Source: Diphasiastrum complanatum (taxonomy: Eukaryota; Streptophyta; Lycopodiopsida; Lycopodiales; Lycopodiaceae). From it: DNA of 37,863 nt. Numbering within the stretch: the first letter of the stretch is position 1; the number at the start of each line of letters is the position of its first letter. This document shows positions 1-11,110 of the stretch, piece after piece. Position numbers and translations under genes: made by a program. The stretch lies in the NCBI GenBank assembly GCA_029204225.1, contig MU835593.1, forward strand, positions 1-37,863. Direction: 5' to 3'. The notes below the pieces were generated by a model. The model made no database searches, was not told where the DNA came from, and saw nothing but the letters and a program-made list of their open reading frames with translations.

Positions 1-370
1 TACTTTGACCCAAAAGGTCGAAATTTGTGTAACCATGGGTATTTAGTTATTTAGGCCATGTTAAGTTTGTCTTAACTTCAGTTGGATCCAATTTTGGTCA
101 TGTAGTGACTCGTGGGTCCTTAGGGGTCTAATTTTGTTTTTGACTTTGGGGGTGCCCTACATTTAGTAAGTGGATAAGCTTAGAGTTAAGCTTAGGGTTT
201 GTTGGCACTTGGCCACATCTAGGTAGAGTACTTATATGCTCATTGTGTATACCATTTTCAACATTGGTACACATTGCTCTCCATTCCTACTTGTGTTACT
301 ACTTTCTCTCTCTCTTTGAGAGCACCTAGCCTCTTTCCTCATTTGTCTTGTGGAGATTGTTTGGTAGTTA
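1..370 (+). mobile_element. Ty1/copia LTR fragment, copy 1
   Basis: Equivalent to 29960 onward in copy 2, where the same sequence follows a copia polypurine tract and a TGTTAG start. The first 40 bases of the LTR are missing here because the window begins inside it. It is AT-rich with CT-rich runs and no coding sense. The right edge is approximate: I place it where the minus-strand RNase H relic begins, and no clear CA end or target-site duplication marks it. Confidence 0.6.
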
Positions 371-379
371 GATCTTGGT

Positions 380-895
380 GCCTTGACTCTTGTTTTCCTT
401 CAAGTAACTTAGTACAACTTCTTTACTCTGAACTTTCTCTCTAAGAAAATGAAACTGAACTTTTATATGTTTAGTTCTAGAATGAGTTCATGGTCAGAGA
501 TAGAACTATACAGCTCTGATTGTCGCACTTGAGTATAGTTGGACTGATATGCGAAAATTGCCGATTCTGTAGTAACCTTCTGAACCAAATGATCTCCTTC
601 ACTATTGATGTAGCTGCAACATATTCAGATTCTGTAGAGGACAGAGAAATGCTTTTCTACTTTCTGCTATTCCATGAGATGGGTGCTCCTGCAAGGGAAC
701 AAATGTAACCAGTTGTGGACTTTCTGGTATCAATGTCTCCAGCCCATCTGAATTTGAATAGGTGACTAGTGTGAGTGTAATTTCTGTGTTTCCATTATAG
801 CACAAAGCATAGTGCTTTGTAGCTTGAATGTACTTCAATACTCTTTGGGCTAAAAGTATGTTTTTGGTGGTACAAAAAAAGAACCCATTTTCCAT
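380..895 (-). pseudogene. Ty1/copia RNase H relic, copy 1
   Basis: Read on the minus strand, this encodes the C-terminal RNase H region of a copia polyprotein. Visible pieces are LLAQRVLKYIQATKHYALCY, YSNSD(W)AGD with RKSTTGYICSLAG, then SSTESEYVAATS, and RTKHIKVQFHFLREKV near 400-440. The order matches the family. In this copy single-base indels near 747 and 881 break the frame that stays open in copy 2. The polymerase upstream and the usual DIFTK-type end are absent, so it is a fragment of a dead element. Confidence 0.85.
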
Positions 896-919
896 AGTAC
901 CTTTTGGCAGTATTACTCA

Positions 920-1275
920 TATTGGTACTTCTAATATTGTGGTAGTAATTAGCTGCTTTTGGTCCTTTAGTGAGTTTGGTACTTAACTTGATACTTTAGC
1001 TGCTTTTGGTACTTTTGGTATTATGGTAGTAATCAGCTATTTTAGTTCTAAATTTAGTACTTTTGGTATTTTAGCTACTTTTGGTACTTTGGTACTTTGG
1101 TACTTTTGGTATTATGGTAGTAATCAGCAGCTTTCGGTTTCTAATTTAGTACTTTTGGTACTTAATTTAGTTCATCTTTGTACATAATTTGGAATTTTAA
1201 AAAACTGCTTATGGTACTTGATTTGGAAGTATAGCTTCTTTTGGTACTTATTTGGTTATTTGGTACTTTATATGA
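920..1275. repeat. Degenerate TTTTGGTACTT-rich repeat, copy 1
   Basis: AT-rich tract in which the decamer TTTGGTACTT and close variants recur more than ten times. A larger unit containing GGTAGTAATCAGC recurs at 941, 1025 and 1116, spaced 84 and 91 bases. No coding potential is apparent. Confidence 0.8.
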
Positions 1276-1469
1276 AATAGCATGGGCGAGATTTGGCGAG
1301 AATGTGAATGCAATGTGCAGCAGCAAGAAGGATGGCTTACAGGAAAAACTAGAAAATTGGAGTAGGGCTAACAGGCCCCCTCAAAGTGGGCAACTAGGAG
1401 TGGAGGCAAGAGAGAGCACTCCAACAAGTTCAGAGGTGAGGACAATGTGTTCCACGCTACTTTGTCCAC

Positions 1470-2104
1470 TATGAAAGTTTTCAGATCCTTAAGATCCAAT
1501 CAACTTGAAAGATCTTTGGTTAGAAAAGAGAAATACACTACCAATCTCACCAATGTAGAAAAATCAGTATCTACACACAAAATGAGATGCAAACACTAAT
1601 AGAACTTGATCAAACTTGTAAAGCACTATTGCTATCCATACAAAACCAGCAAGCTACTGTATTTCACATGTGTGGATCCGAAAATGGCAAGTATAGATCA
1701 TTCTACACATAAAATTGCATGCAATTACAAGTATAGTGCACCAATGGATAGTAGAACCCAAGAGAACTATGTATAAGCATGAAATGGAATAGAGAAGAGA
1801 GAAGATCACTCTCTCCACGAGTTACATCCTTTTATAGTAGGTAGAACTCTATTTGGCCACCTGGCTTTCCCTCAAAATGCTAACCCTATTATTTTTGGTC
1901 TAGATTCAAAGTACCCGACATTCAAATTTAAATCTACTCAAACTTGCCTTCTAACTATCCCACACTTTCAAAAAGTGTTTTTTTAAGTGACATTTAGAAT
2001 AATAAACTTTGAAAAGTCAATCTCTAAGTTTAAAACAAAGTTGGCCTCAATATGCCAAATATGGAAATATAGCAAATATGATCAAACTAGTTGAATCTTT
2101 CACA
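1470..2104 (-). mobile_element. Ty1/copia solo LTR with 5-bp target-site duplication, copy 1
   Basis: About 635 bp. On the plus strand it runs from TATGAAAG (the relative at 13840 has TGTGAAAG, so a G-to-A change at the terminus) to TTTCACA. It is flanked by TCCAC on both sides, 1465-1469 and 2105-2109, the 5-bp duplication expected of copia integration. Its orientation is set by the relative at 13840-14480, whose primer binding site lies on the minus strand. No internal element is attached, so this is a solo LTR left by LTR-LTR recombination. Confidence 0.8.
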
Positions 2105-2137
2105 TCCACTCCAAAATATATGCCTGAGGTGTAGGCG

Positions 2138-2542
2138 ATGAATCCGAGAGTCACAGAAAGATCGGAGAGGATGCTTGCAAGGCTGTCAGAATTAAACGAC
2201 AACATTCAGAAGAAGAAAAAAAAACTGCTGGTCAGCAAGTAGGGTGAAAACACAGTCGTCCAAGTAATCAAGGACGAGATTCATGAGCTGGAGAAGCGCC
2301 TGGTTGAGCTGTGGACATGGACTCTTCCCAATAAAGAGGAGATAAAGGAAGTGGATGATGAGTGTTGGCTGATTCTGGCGAATCCCCAAGATACTTGGAC
2401 AGAGCAACTCAAGAGCACCTCTCACCTTAGACCAAGGAGGTCTCTGAGAAGACGAGACTAACGAAGACTGAGAGCCAAGTATGAGAGCCGAGGAATATTA
2501 GTTAGTAATGACAAGCCAGAACTGTGTAAGTTTTACAAGTAG
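2138..2542 (+). pseudogene. Broken coiled-coil reading frame of unknown type, copy 1
   Basis: From ATG at 2138 the frame reads about 130 codons with in-frame stops (TAG after VSK, TAA after RRRD). The first half is charged and heptad-like (SERMLARLSELNDNIQKKKK, then IKDEIHELEKRLVELW). An acidic Trp-containing stretch (EVDDECWLILANPQDTW) follows. I do not recognise the family. Lying among retrotransposon pieces, it could be a gag N-terminus or another transposon ORF. It starts just after the solo LTR. Confidence 0.4.
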
Positions 2543-3611
2543 AGGTGAGGAAGTCCTCCAAATCCAAGGTAGAGCCTCCAAATGTCCTCCAAGCAACCTG
2601 CAAGCTTCAAGATGCTCCCAAACTCCAAGCTAGGATGCCTCCACCTGCAAGTAAGGATCTGCAAGCCTCCAAGGATCTCTCCTCCACCTGTGTCCCTACT
2701 CTTTAAGCACAAAGATAGATAACAAACTGGCCTCAAGTATTCACCACCCAACCATAGCTAGATCCAAGCTCCAAGCAAGACCTATCTAGCACCCCGCTTG
2801 CTAACCATAAACAAATCACAAGCATACCACATCACTCCATAGCATTCTCAAGATCCAAACCCTACTTATGTCCCATACCATAAGCAAGATCCAGACCTTA
2901 AGCATACTACCACAAGAAAGCACTCTACACACTAGTAGCAACACTAGAGCATAAGCAAGGCAAACAAGAGAGATCTCTCCCTCCCAATGGGCGCCCTACT
3001 ACCCTCATATAGATGGCCCATGGACCCCTCCAATGCACTATGGAATTCCATGCTCATCCAATAAGAGAGAGAGAAGCCTAGGGGAGTTAAAGAATCTCCA
3101 AGAGCCTCCATAGGCTTATGGAAGGTCAAGAGACTCCTTCCATAACCTATGACTCTTTGAATGCCTTTCTCGTGGGAGTTGAGAACTCAATGGACACTTT
3201 AGAAGGGCGCCTTCCTACTAGGTCCCATTGCCCAAGTTGTGCATGTATACTTTGGTCCTAGACCAATAAAGTGATATGGTTCAAGGTTGAGGCCCAAGGT
3301 TTTAGAAAAATAGTCATCCAATGACTTTCTAACACCTCTCTAGGTTCCATACCTCCATCCAAGGCATAGACACCTACCTGCCCTTAACCAAGGACACTAG
3401 TACCTTAATCTAAGACACCTACTCTTAATACTAAGGGTACCTCTTATCCAAGGGTCCTGTGACTCCATAACTCCAACTAAGGTCTAGTCACTCACCTGTC
3501 CTTATCCAAGGGCACATACCCTAAATCCTAAGGGTACCTTGCCATTTAGCCCCCAACACTAAATGGACTAATAGGGGTCTGAAGTATTGCTAGTTACATA
3601 GGTATGTAACA
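2524..3611 (-). mobile_element. Ty3/gypsy LTR (minus strand), copy 1
   Basis: On the minus strand a purine-rich tract, GTTTAGGGGGAAGGAA (3612-3627), is followed directly by TGTTACATACC starting at 3611. This polypurine-tract-plus-TG arrangement marks the start of a 3' LTR just downstream of the chromodomain-type integrase relic. The body contains a TATATGAG box near 3010 and imperfect internal repeats built on CCTTGGATAAG and CTTGGAGG. The far end near 2524 (ACACA on the minus strand) is a guess, and no target-site duplication was established. Confidence 0.6.
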
Positions 3612-3659
3612 TTCCTTCCCCCTAAACTTAAATTTTTTCTTGTAGGGAAAAATTTGGAA

Positions 3660-4360
3660 AATTCTTCTAGAGATCAGTCTCTTTTTCCAGGTATCCTCCT
3701 CTTCTGATTTGCCCCTCCACCTGACTAAAAATTTCCGAAGCACTCTACTCCATAGAGTCCTCTATCGACTATTAACAATCGGCTCGGGTTCAGGTGGTCC
3801 ACTCACGGACTCATCACGAAGAAGTTCCACTTGATCTTCCACAGGGACCAGGGTCTCCCCAACCCCCAACGAGGGTTTCAACTTACTAACGTGGAAAACA
3901 AGATGAATTCCAACATTAGCTGGAAGGTCTAGTTTGTATGCGACCTTGTTTTTGAGCAAACTTCGTAAGTTTGTCAACAATGACCCAAACCGAATCGTGG
4001 CCTTTCCTTGTACGTGGAAGCCCGACCACAAAATCCATAGATATACTGTCCCACTTTCCGGTAGGAATATCTAAAGGATGTAATAGGCCACTAGCTTTTA
4101 GCCTCTCTGCTTTTTTTAACTGGCACTTAGTACATTTAAGTACATAGTCCTCTACCTGAGTTTTCATCTTAGGCCACCAAAATTGCCTTCGAACTAAGTC
4201 AAGTGTTCTTTGTATACCCGGATGTCCTGCGCATGGACTATCATGACACTCATGCAAGATTTGGGCCCTTACAGTGTCATTCTCCGGTACACACACACCT
4301 TTCCTTTACGAAATAAAGTCCTGTTTCGAATTAGGAAATCCGTTTCAGTCTTTCCCTGAT
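3660..4360 (-). pseudogene. Ty3/gypsy chromovirus integrase relic with chromodomain, copy 1
   Basis: Minus-strand pieces of an integrase. The spacer (DFLIRNRTLFRKGK) is followed after a one-base shift by the H2C2 zinc finger (HECHDSPCAGHPG and CTKCQLKKAE), then the start of the catalytic core (WDSISMDFVVGLPRTRKGHD with WVIVDKLTKFA). The rest of the core is deleted. The frame resumes at KVAYKLDLPANVGIHLVFHV (C-terminal domain) and, past a stop, gives a chromodomain-like stretch (RKFLVRWRGKSEEEDTW) at about 3665-3750. The chromodomain places it among plant chromoviruses. It ends at the polypurine tract before the LTR. Confidence 0.85.
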
Positions 4361-4513
4361 TCAAAAAGAAGAAGATTAAAAGCTTGCATACTTTTATTGA
4401 ATAAAGAAAAGCTTAGATACACGACAGCCATGTTAACAACAAGACTGCAAACATTGTGCAATAAAATCCCTTGTAGTCATAAATTCAATTATACAGCCTA
4501 GGTTGGGTGCATG
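4361..4513 (-). other. Orphan fragment of receptor-kinase 3' UTR, copy 1
   Basis: Identical to 34320-34472, which lies directly downstream of the kinase stop codon on the minus strand. It contains the AATAAA signal on the minus strand (4393-4398). The kinase exons that should follow are missing, and unrelated sequence begins at 4514. This fragment shows that the repeat boundary is not a transposon boundary. Confidence 0.75.
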
Positions 4514-5456
4514 GGTACAGGGGTTGATTTGAGCATGGACCAGGGGAGAGCTCCAGATCTAGCAGATCAACCGCCAACTATACCGGCAATACAAGCGGGT
4601 CCATCCTCATCAAGGACAAGCCATTTATTCAGATGGCCCATCAGCGTGGAGGACCATATCTAGACCTTCTTAAAGCAGCATCCACATGAGTCCTCGCGTG
4701 GTGGATGGGTTCTCAAATTTAAGACCTCCGAGATCGAGGCCGACAAAGAATTGGACAAAATACCTGCACTGGGAGAGCAGCCGACATAGAGAATCACGAT
4801 ATTTGAGAAAACTCCGGAATCAATTAGGAGTTACGTCGCCAACCCTTGCCAGTTGCGGGTAGATCCTTATTACGTTCCAATGCCGGGAAGACAAAAATGG
4901 AAAGATTCGGGATTGGCTATGGATAAAATCACCATCCATATGCCCAATTGGCCAATCGTCCACTAGTCTTACAGATGAAATATTTCAGTGGATTTCCACC
5001 GGGCCTTACAAGCATATTAGAGAGAGTATGTCCACTCTTCGGATCCAACGGTGCGACAATCGACAATGTTTGCAAAAGATCTAACTTTGTTGGCGTCAGT
5101 GGCAACCAAATGGGACGATTGCCTTCCTACCCTGGCATTTGATCCAAATAAGCCGACGGCCTCAAAGCAAATCAAAGATCAGTTGCCGATTTCTCGTCTG
5201 TATTTCCGTCCGTGTGGCTATGATGTGAGGCTCTTGGGAATCTCGCTTCACCTCATGGACAACTTCCAAGTGGATTGCCGGAGCCCACCGTTGTTTCCTG
5301 CCGCATAATTTGGATTTCAATACTGCACGCCTTGACTTTATGGAGAAGGTGCAGTATCATTTAATTAAGATTCGGCACGAAGCCAATAAAAGTCCCCAAT
5401 AACTGCATATTGCAGGTGTCATGGGACCACCACCAATTTTGGTCCTGCATATCGTG
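4514..5456 (+). pseudogene. C-terminal relic of an unrecognised transposon-associated protein
   Basis: Plus-strand frame (ATC TAG at 4661, ACA TAG at 4787) encoding HPHESSRGGWVLKFKT, KELDKIPALGEQP, FEKTPESIRSYVANP and DPYYVPMPGRQKWKD. About two thirds of residues match the segment at 18841-19100, so this is a real protein module and not chance. Further downstream, shifted frames give LTDEIFQWISTGPYKHIRES, FDPNKPTASKQIKDQLPISR and LDFMEKVQYHLIKIRHEANK. The family is not recognised. By linkage elsewhere in the window it looks like the tail of the ORF downstream of pol in the gypsy element at 19646-28665. Both ends are truncated: by the repeat junction on the left, and by the minus-strand gypsy relic on the right. 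Confidence 0.6.
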
Positions 5457-7531
5457 TAGGAAATCTGCTACTTTTTGAAACCTGATCATCCGAGTTTCAA
5501 CCGCGATGAGTGACCTAGGCTCAGAACCGTACATAAACATAAACGGGCTATAACCGGTAGCCGAATGCTTACTACTGTTATAGGCAAACTTGATCAATGG
5601 AAGATACTTCTCCCAATCAGATTGCCGTCTGGAAACATATGTTCGAAGCATTTGTTCCATCATCTGATTTGTTCTTTCCGTCTGTCCATCCGTCTCAGGA
5701 TGATCATAAGAACCCAAACTCAGTGTCGTTTCTAGTTTAGCAAACACGGCCGACCAAAAGTGACCGGTGAACTTTGGATCGCGATCACTCACAATATCAC
5801 TTGGTAGTCCGTAAAGCCTGACGCTCTACAAATATCTGAGCTAAATCAAAAGCCTTCATGGTGGTCTTTACCGGAATAAACATAGCCAATTTGGTAAGAC
5901 GGTCGACCACAACTCAAATTGCATCATACTGTTTGTTCGTCTATGATAACCCAACCACGAATCTTTTTCCTGAACAAAAGTCCATTTCGGATAGAGAAGT
6001 CATCGATACCCTTTATATCCTTCCCTCCAAATTGATCACCATGATCATCAGTCCCGCTTGATGAAACTGCTAGAACCCTATTCCAGATTGGTCCAAAATG
6101 TGGGTCTTTCTCATAAAGACATCTCAGGGAGAGATAAAAGTCTGTACTGATCTCAGTGAAGGAAAGTTCATTCACTTCACCAATTTGACTAAGTGCATCA
6201 GCCACCTGATTAGATGAGCCTTTGATATACCACACTTCAAAGTCAAATTTCTGCATGAGTTCTGGCCATCTGGCCTTACGACCTCACAAATCATTCTAAT
6301 TACAAAAAAAATTTAAAGGTTGATGATCTGTATTAACCACAAATTTATTAATGTACAGGTAGTGCCTCCATGATTTCAAAGCATGGATAACTGCAAAAAG
6401 CTCTTTTTCTTGCATGGTGTACTTGACCTGGGCATCGGTTAGTTTCTTACTTTCAAAGGCAATGGGATGGCCCTCCTATAAGAGAACAGCTCCAATAGCC
6501 GTATCACTCGCATCAGTGTTAATGACGAATGACAAATCTGGATCTGCTATCCTCAAAACTAGAGCTGAGGCAATTAGAAGCTTAAGTTTTCGAAAACTCT
6601 TATCTAGTTTCTCACTCCATCTGATAGGAGGACTTGGCCTACCTTTGCGGCTTTTCACTCCTTTCAACATATTGTTGAGAGGCGCAACAATTGAGACTCC
6701 TCTACAAATCTACGGAAAAACACAATGAAACCTAAGAACGACTTAAGTTCATGCACCGTTTTAGGAATTAGCCATTCCACTACCATCTTCACCTTTCCTT
6801 CGTCAATCTTGATCCCAAAGGAGGTGACCTTATGATCAAGATAAAGAAGTTCCTTCTTAAAGAATTCACACTTTGATTCTTTCACATGAAGCTTCTCTTG
6901 TCTTAAGATCCATAAGACAGTACAGAGATGCTTAGCATGCCCTTTGAGTATTCTGCTATAGAAACACTACTACAAACTTTCCCAAATATGGATGACATAA
7001 ATCATTCATCATTTGCTGGAAAGTAGCTAGAGCATTTGTCAAACCAGAAGGCAAAACAAGAAACTCATAGTGGCCAAATTTGGTTCTAAAACTGATTTTA
7101 GATACATCTTCCAGATGTATCCTAATCTGATGGTATCCCGTATGTAGATCAATTTTTGTGAAGTATTTAGCTCCATTCAATCGATCTAGGAGATCGTCCA
7201 TCCTGGGCAACGAGTATTTATTCTTAACTGTTAGTTTGTTTAGACCTTTATAATCTACACACAGTCAGAAACTCCCATCTTTCTTACTCTTAAGAAGGAC
7301 ATGTGCTCCCCATGGAGATTTACTAGGTCTTATGTGTCCCATCCTGAGATACTCCTCGATCTGCCTAGCCACTTCCTCCTCTTCCTTCTGACTGAATCGA
7401 TATGGTTTTCTGAAGATTGGACGGCTATCGGGCAAAAGATCTATCTTATGATCCAGCGATCGGGTGGGTGGTAGTCTATAAGGTAGTTTCTTTGGAAAAA
7501 CTTCACTAAACTCTTGCTTTAAATCTTGCAA
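5440..7531 (-). pseudogene. Ty3/gypsy polyprotein relic: RT, RNase H, integrase core
   Basis: Minus-strand order is correct for gypsy pol. The RT N-terminus (DHKIDLLPDSRPIFRKPYRF, then EYLRMGHIRPSKSPWGAHVL) is at 7265-7531. [15 protein letters not shown] and [20 protein letters not shown] follow at 6956-7210, with CEFFKKELLYLDH next. RNase H includes DASDTAIGAVLL. A linker (SSNQVADALSQIGE) comes next, then the integrase core from VVDRLTKLAMFIPV through SDRDPKFTGHFW (second catalytic Asp) and HPETDGQTERTNQ (catalytic Glu). The YxDD region and the H2C2 zinc finger are lost. Several frameshifts and stops are present. It differs from the relic at 3660-4360 where they overlap, so it is a separate element. 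Confidence 0.9.
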
Positions 7532-7576
7532 AAGCTATTGTTCCTGATGCAAATTTTCGGTGTGTTTGCTCGCTCC

Positions 7577-7590
7577 GTAGGATATAAAAG
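7577..7590 (+). promoter_or_regulatory. TATA-like box upstream of the (GA)n tract
   Basis: GATATAAAAGGAAG lies about 30-40 bases before the start of the GA repeat, the spacing of a plant TATA box to a transcription start. A downstream transcript would then begin with a GA-repeat leader. No coding sequence was found downstream, so it may be a retrotransposon LTR promoter or coincidence. Confidence 0.4.
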
Positions 7591-7613
7591 GAAGACACAC
7601 TTCATACTCACAC

Positions 7614-8830
<1,217 letters not shown>

Positions 8831-8834
8831 TTTA

Positions 8835-9020
8835 CCTAATCCGAGACGTCGGAATCAACACAAAAATACATTGGACAGACGTCGAGATATACGTCGGATG
8901 TTTTTTTATTACATTATGTTAACAGACATCGGAATCCGACATCTATATTGAACGTCGGATACCAATGTCCCATTATACGTTGGATGGATGTCGAACACAC
9001 GTCAGGGGGACGTTGGACAT
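8835..9020. repeat. Cluster of ACGTCGGA-like motifs
   Basis: Within under 200 bases there are about nine variants: GACGTCGGAAT, GACGTCGAGAT, ACGTCGGATG, GACATCGGAATCCGACATC (both orientations), ACGTCGGATACC, ACGTTGGATGG, ATGTCGAACAC, ACGTCAGG and ACGTTGGAC. Dense short repeats of this kind are typical of subterminal regions of CACTA-type DNA transposons. No terminal inverted repeat was identified, so the assignment is tentative. Confidence 0.5.
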
Positions 9021-9066
9021 TTTCGATATTGTTGTCTCTACCAGCGTTCTTGTTCTCTTCACCAGA

Positions 9067-9230
9067 ATGGAGCCATCTTCTAGTGCATCTTTGATTGAAA
9101 AACTCGATGGAGAGAACTACCATCTCTAGAAGTTCAAGATAGTCGTATTACTTGCCAAAGAACTGTGGGACATATTGATGGCACAGAGTTACATAGATGC
9201 AACTAGTATCACCAAATAAGAAAAAACCGG
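9067..9230 (+). pseudogene. Ty1/copia gag N-terminal fragment
   Basis: Plus-strand frame beginning MEPSSSASLIEKLDGENYHL, then a TAG where the family has Trp, then KFKIVVLLAKELWDILM. The pattern of a small start, L-x-G-x-NY-x-x-W and LWD is that of copia gag. It is short, has further stops and runs into a poly(T) tract and the GC-rich repeat. It is only distantly similar to the copia gag at 12859-13239. Confidence 0.6.
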
Positions 9231-9368
9231 CCAGTAGAAGCATATCCCCTATTAGTGGCCGAAATACTCCTTAAGATATGGGATTTTTGAGGAAAACCTC
9301 AAAAAAGTTTCCCGAACACTGGGCCTTACCTATCTAATGACACATGAAGATTTTTTTTTTTTTGAGGT

Positions 9369-10212
9369 GTGGAACCTGTGGGGACAAACGAGACGCCGAA
9401 CAAATTGAACTTTGGCCCGAGACCTCTGTCCGAAGTTTCGCCCAAAAAAAGTCTTCAGGGACACTTGACAGGTCGGGACCTGGAATGGGTCCGACTTGTC
9501 CGGAGTAATCTGGAATGCTGTGGAAAGGCTCGCGGGCCCCATACTGACCATACGGATACATCCCGACATGATTCCGATGTCATTTGGTCATAATGACCAT
9601 TGGTCCCAGCAATAGCGTAGTTACGGCACGCGAAAAAGGACTACTTGTGCTGGTTTTCGACCAAAGGCCCAATTTCTCCAAACGAGGCCCGTTTCACGTA
9701 CAGTCAGTTCCGACCAGTGGGCAACGTCGAGTGGAACTTGTGGGGATAGATGGGATGCCAAACGGATTGACGGGTGGCCCGAGACCTCCCTCCGAAGTTC
9801 CGCCCAGAAAAAGTCTTCAGGGACACTTGATCGGTCGGGACCTGGAATGGGTCCGACTTGTCCGGAGTGGCCCGGAATGCTATGGAAAGGCTTGTGGGCC
9901 CCATACTGACCATACGGATCCAGCTCAACATGATTTCGACATCGTTTGGTCAAAGTGTTTGGTCCCGGTGATAGCGTAGTTAGGGAATGCGAAAAAGGAC
10001 TACATCTGCTGGTTTCCGTCCAAAGGCCCAGTTTCTCTGAACGAGGCCCGTTTCACGTACAGTCAGTTTCGATCAGTGAGAAACGTCGAGTGGAACCTGT
10101 GGGGACAGACGGGACACCGAACGGATTGACAGGTGGCCCGAGACCTCCGTCCAAAGTTTCGCCCAGTAAAAGTCTTCAGGGACACTTGACCGGTCGGGAC
10201 CTAGAATGGGTC
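9369..10212. repeat. GC-rich ~360-bp tandem repeat, about 2.3 units
   Basis: Units start at GTGGAAC(C/T)TGTGGGGA: 9369-9730 (362 bp), 9731-10089 (359 bp) and a truncated third, 10090-10212. Units are roughly 85-90 percent alike and markedly richer in GC and CpG than the flanks. A T13 run directly precedes unit 1. Several overlapping open frames on both strands repeat with the unit, and none resembles a known protein. It looks like a satellite or the internal tandem repeat of a transposon. Confidence 0.9.
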
Positions 10213-10380
10213 AAGTTATGCCATTTTTAATGTGGAATCAAAATGTGGACTCAAAAAGTTATGTTACGTAGATTTCAAATTTGGGTGCTTTGATTGGTCC
10301 ATGTGTAAGAAAAATCTGAGAAAAAATATAAAAAGAATTTTTACAAAGGGTCTTTTTGGAATTTAGAACTCCTCTAATGC
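10213..10380 (+). repeat. Dispersed repeat A, inverted relative to 16252-16416
   Basis: Begins at AAGTTATGCCATTTTTAATG, right where the 360-bp repeat is cut off, and runs to about 10380. Its reverse complement is at 16252-16416 with high identity. It is probably part of the LTR that continues to 11110, since no other boundary is visible. Confidence 0.75.
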
Positions 10381-10390
10381 CTAACCCCAG

Positions 10391-11110
10391 TTAAGAAGTG
10401 AGAGGGATTTGGCACCCTGCATGTGTAAGTCCAACCCAATGACCACATAGTTATTTGATTGATTAGTTAAAAGTCAATAAAAGGACTTTAGGCCTTTTTG
10501 CGGGACTTTTAATGTCGCAGGGCCTAAATGTCAAGTTAGTGAATAAAGTTGGGTTTCCCTCCAAATTTGATGGTTCCCACACTTTTTTAAATTTGAATAA
10601 AAAGAGAGGCAAGACTGGACCAATAGGATTCAGAGCCCAGGGTCCTCCTCTCTACTATAAAAAGGGACCAACTCGAGTTGCTCCTCATGTTCATTTCCTC
10701 ATTTCAATAAAGCAAATTGGTTCTCTTTAGAAATGGATTGATGAATGTCCTTGCTCTTCCTCTCTTTTCCTCCATTTCTCATGCTTTCTTTGGTATTTGC
10801 TAATTGTTAGATTTGATCATTATTGGGATTGCTATTTCTTATGCATTTTGTGAGAGAGAAAGGGAGAGAGAGAAGAGTAAGGTTCTATCATTGTTGTGGA
10901 TTTAGGGTTAATGGAAGTAGGGTCAATAGATGTAGTGTTAATGCTTAGTGTTAATGGATGTTAGTGTTAGATCCTCCATTCATGTTGAAATCTGAACTAT
11001 ACTATTGCTCTCATGGGAACGAACCTCCGCGTGACAACTAACTCCGTCTCTTTGATGCTAGATTGACTAGATCTTGGATTCAGGTTAGGCAAGGAAAGAA
11101 ACCCACTACA
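10391..11110 (+). mobile_element. Gypsy-type LTR with promoter elements
   Basis: Contains a CCAATAGGATT motif (10620), a TATA box TATAAAAA (10656-10663) and AATAAA (10706-10711) about 45 bases later, the usual U3-R order. Its last ~140 bases (10969-11110, ending CCCACTACA) match 19646-19785, which is followed by a primer binding site, so this is the 3' end of an LTR of the Athila/Tat-like family. No primer binding site follows here. The next bases belong to a minus-strand copia RT, so this is a solo or truncated LTR. The 5' end is uncertain and may include repeat A. Confidence 0.65.

Larger units (their letters stand above)
1..4513. repeat. Near-identical long direct repeat, copy 1 (left end outside window)
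   Basis: Matches 29960-34472 in the same orientation over its whole length. I counted six differences: homopolymer length changes near 144, 747, 881 and 2793, plus substitutions at 934 (A versus G) and 1999 (A versus C). Identity is about 99.9 percent. The match ends on the right after GGTTGGGTGCATG. The left end is cut by the window start. The right edge lies inside sequence that in copy 2 is the 3' UTR of the receptor kinase, so copy 1 is the derived or misjoined copy. Confidence 0.95.

Noticed and set aside
1241-1474. Plus-strand 77-codon frame in both repeat copies
   Set aside because: Starts within the TTTTGGTACTT repeat, uses a non-ATG start and has no recognisable domain.
2533-3129. 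Minus-strand frames of 61-72 codons
   Set aside because: They lie within the LTR-like region rich in CTTGGAGG repeats and have no domain.
9330-10230. Six overlapping frames on both strands of the 360-bp repeat
   Set aside because: They repeat with the unit, occur on both strands and resemble no protein; more likely a result of GC- and CpG-rich composition.
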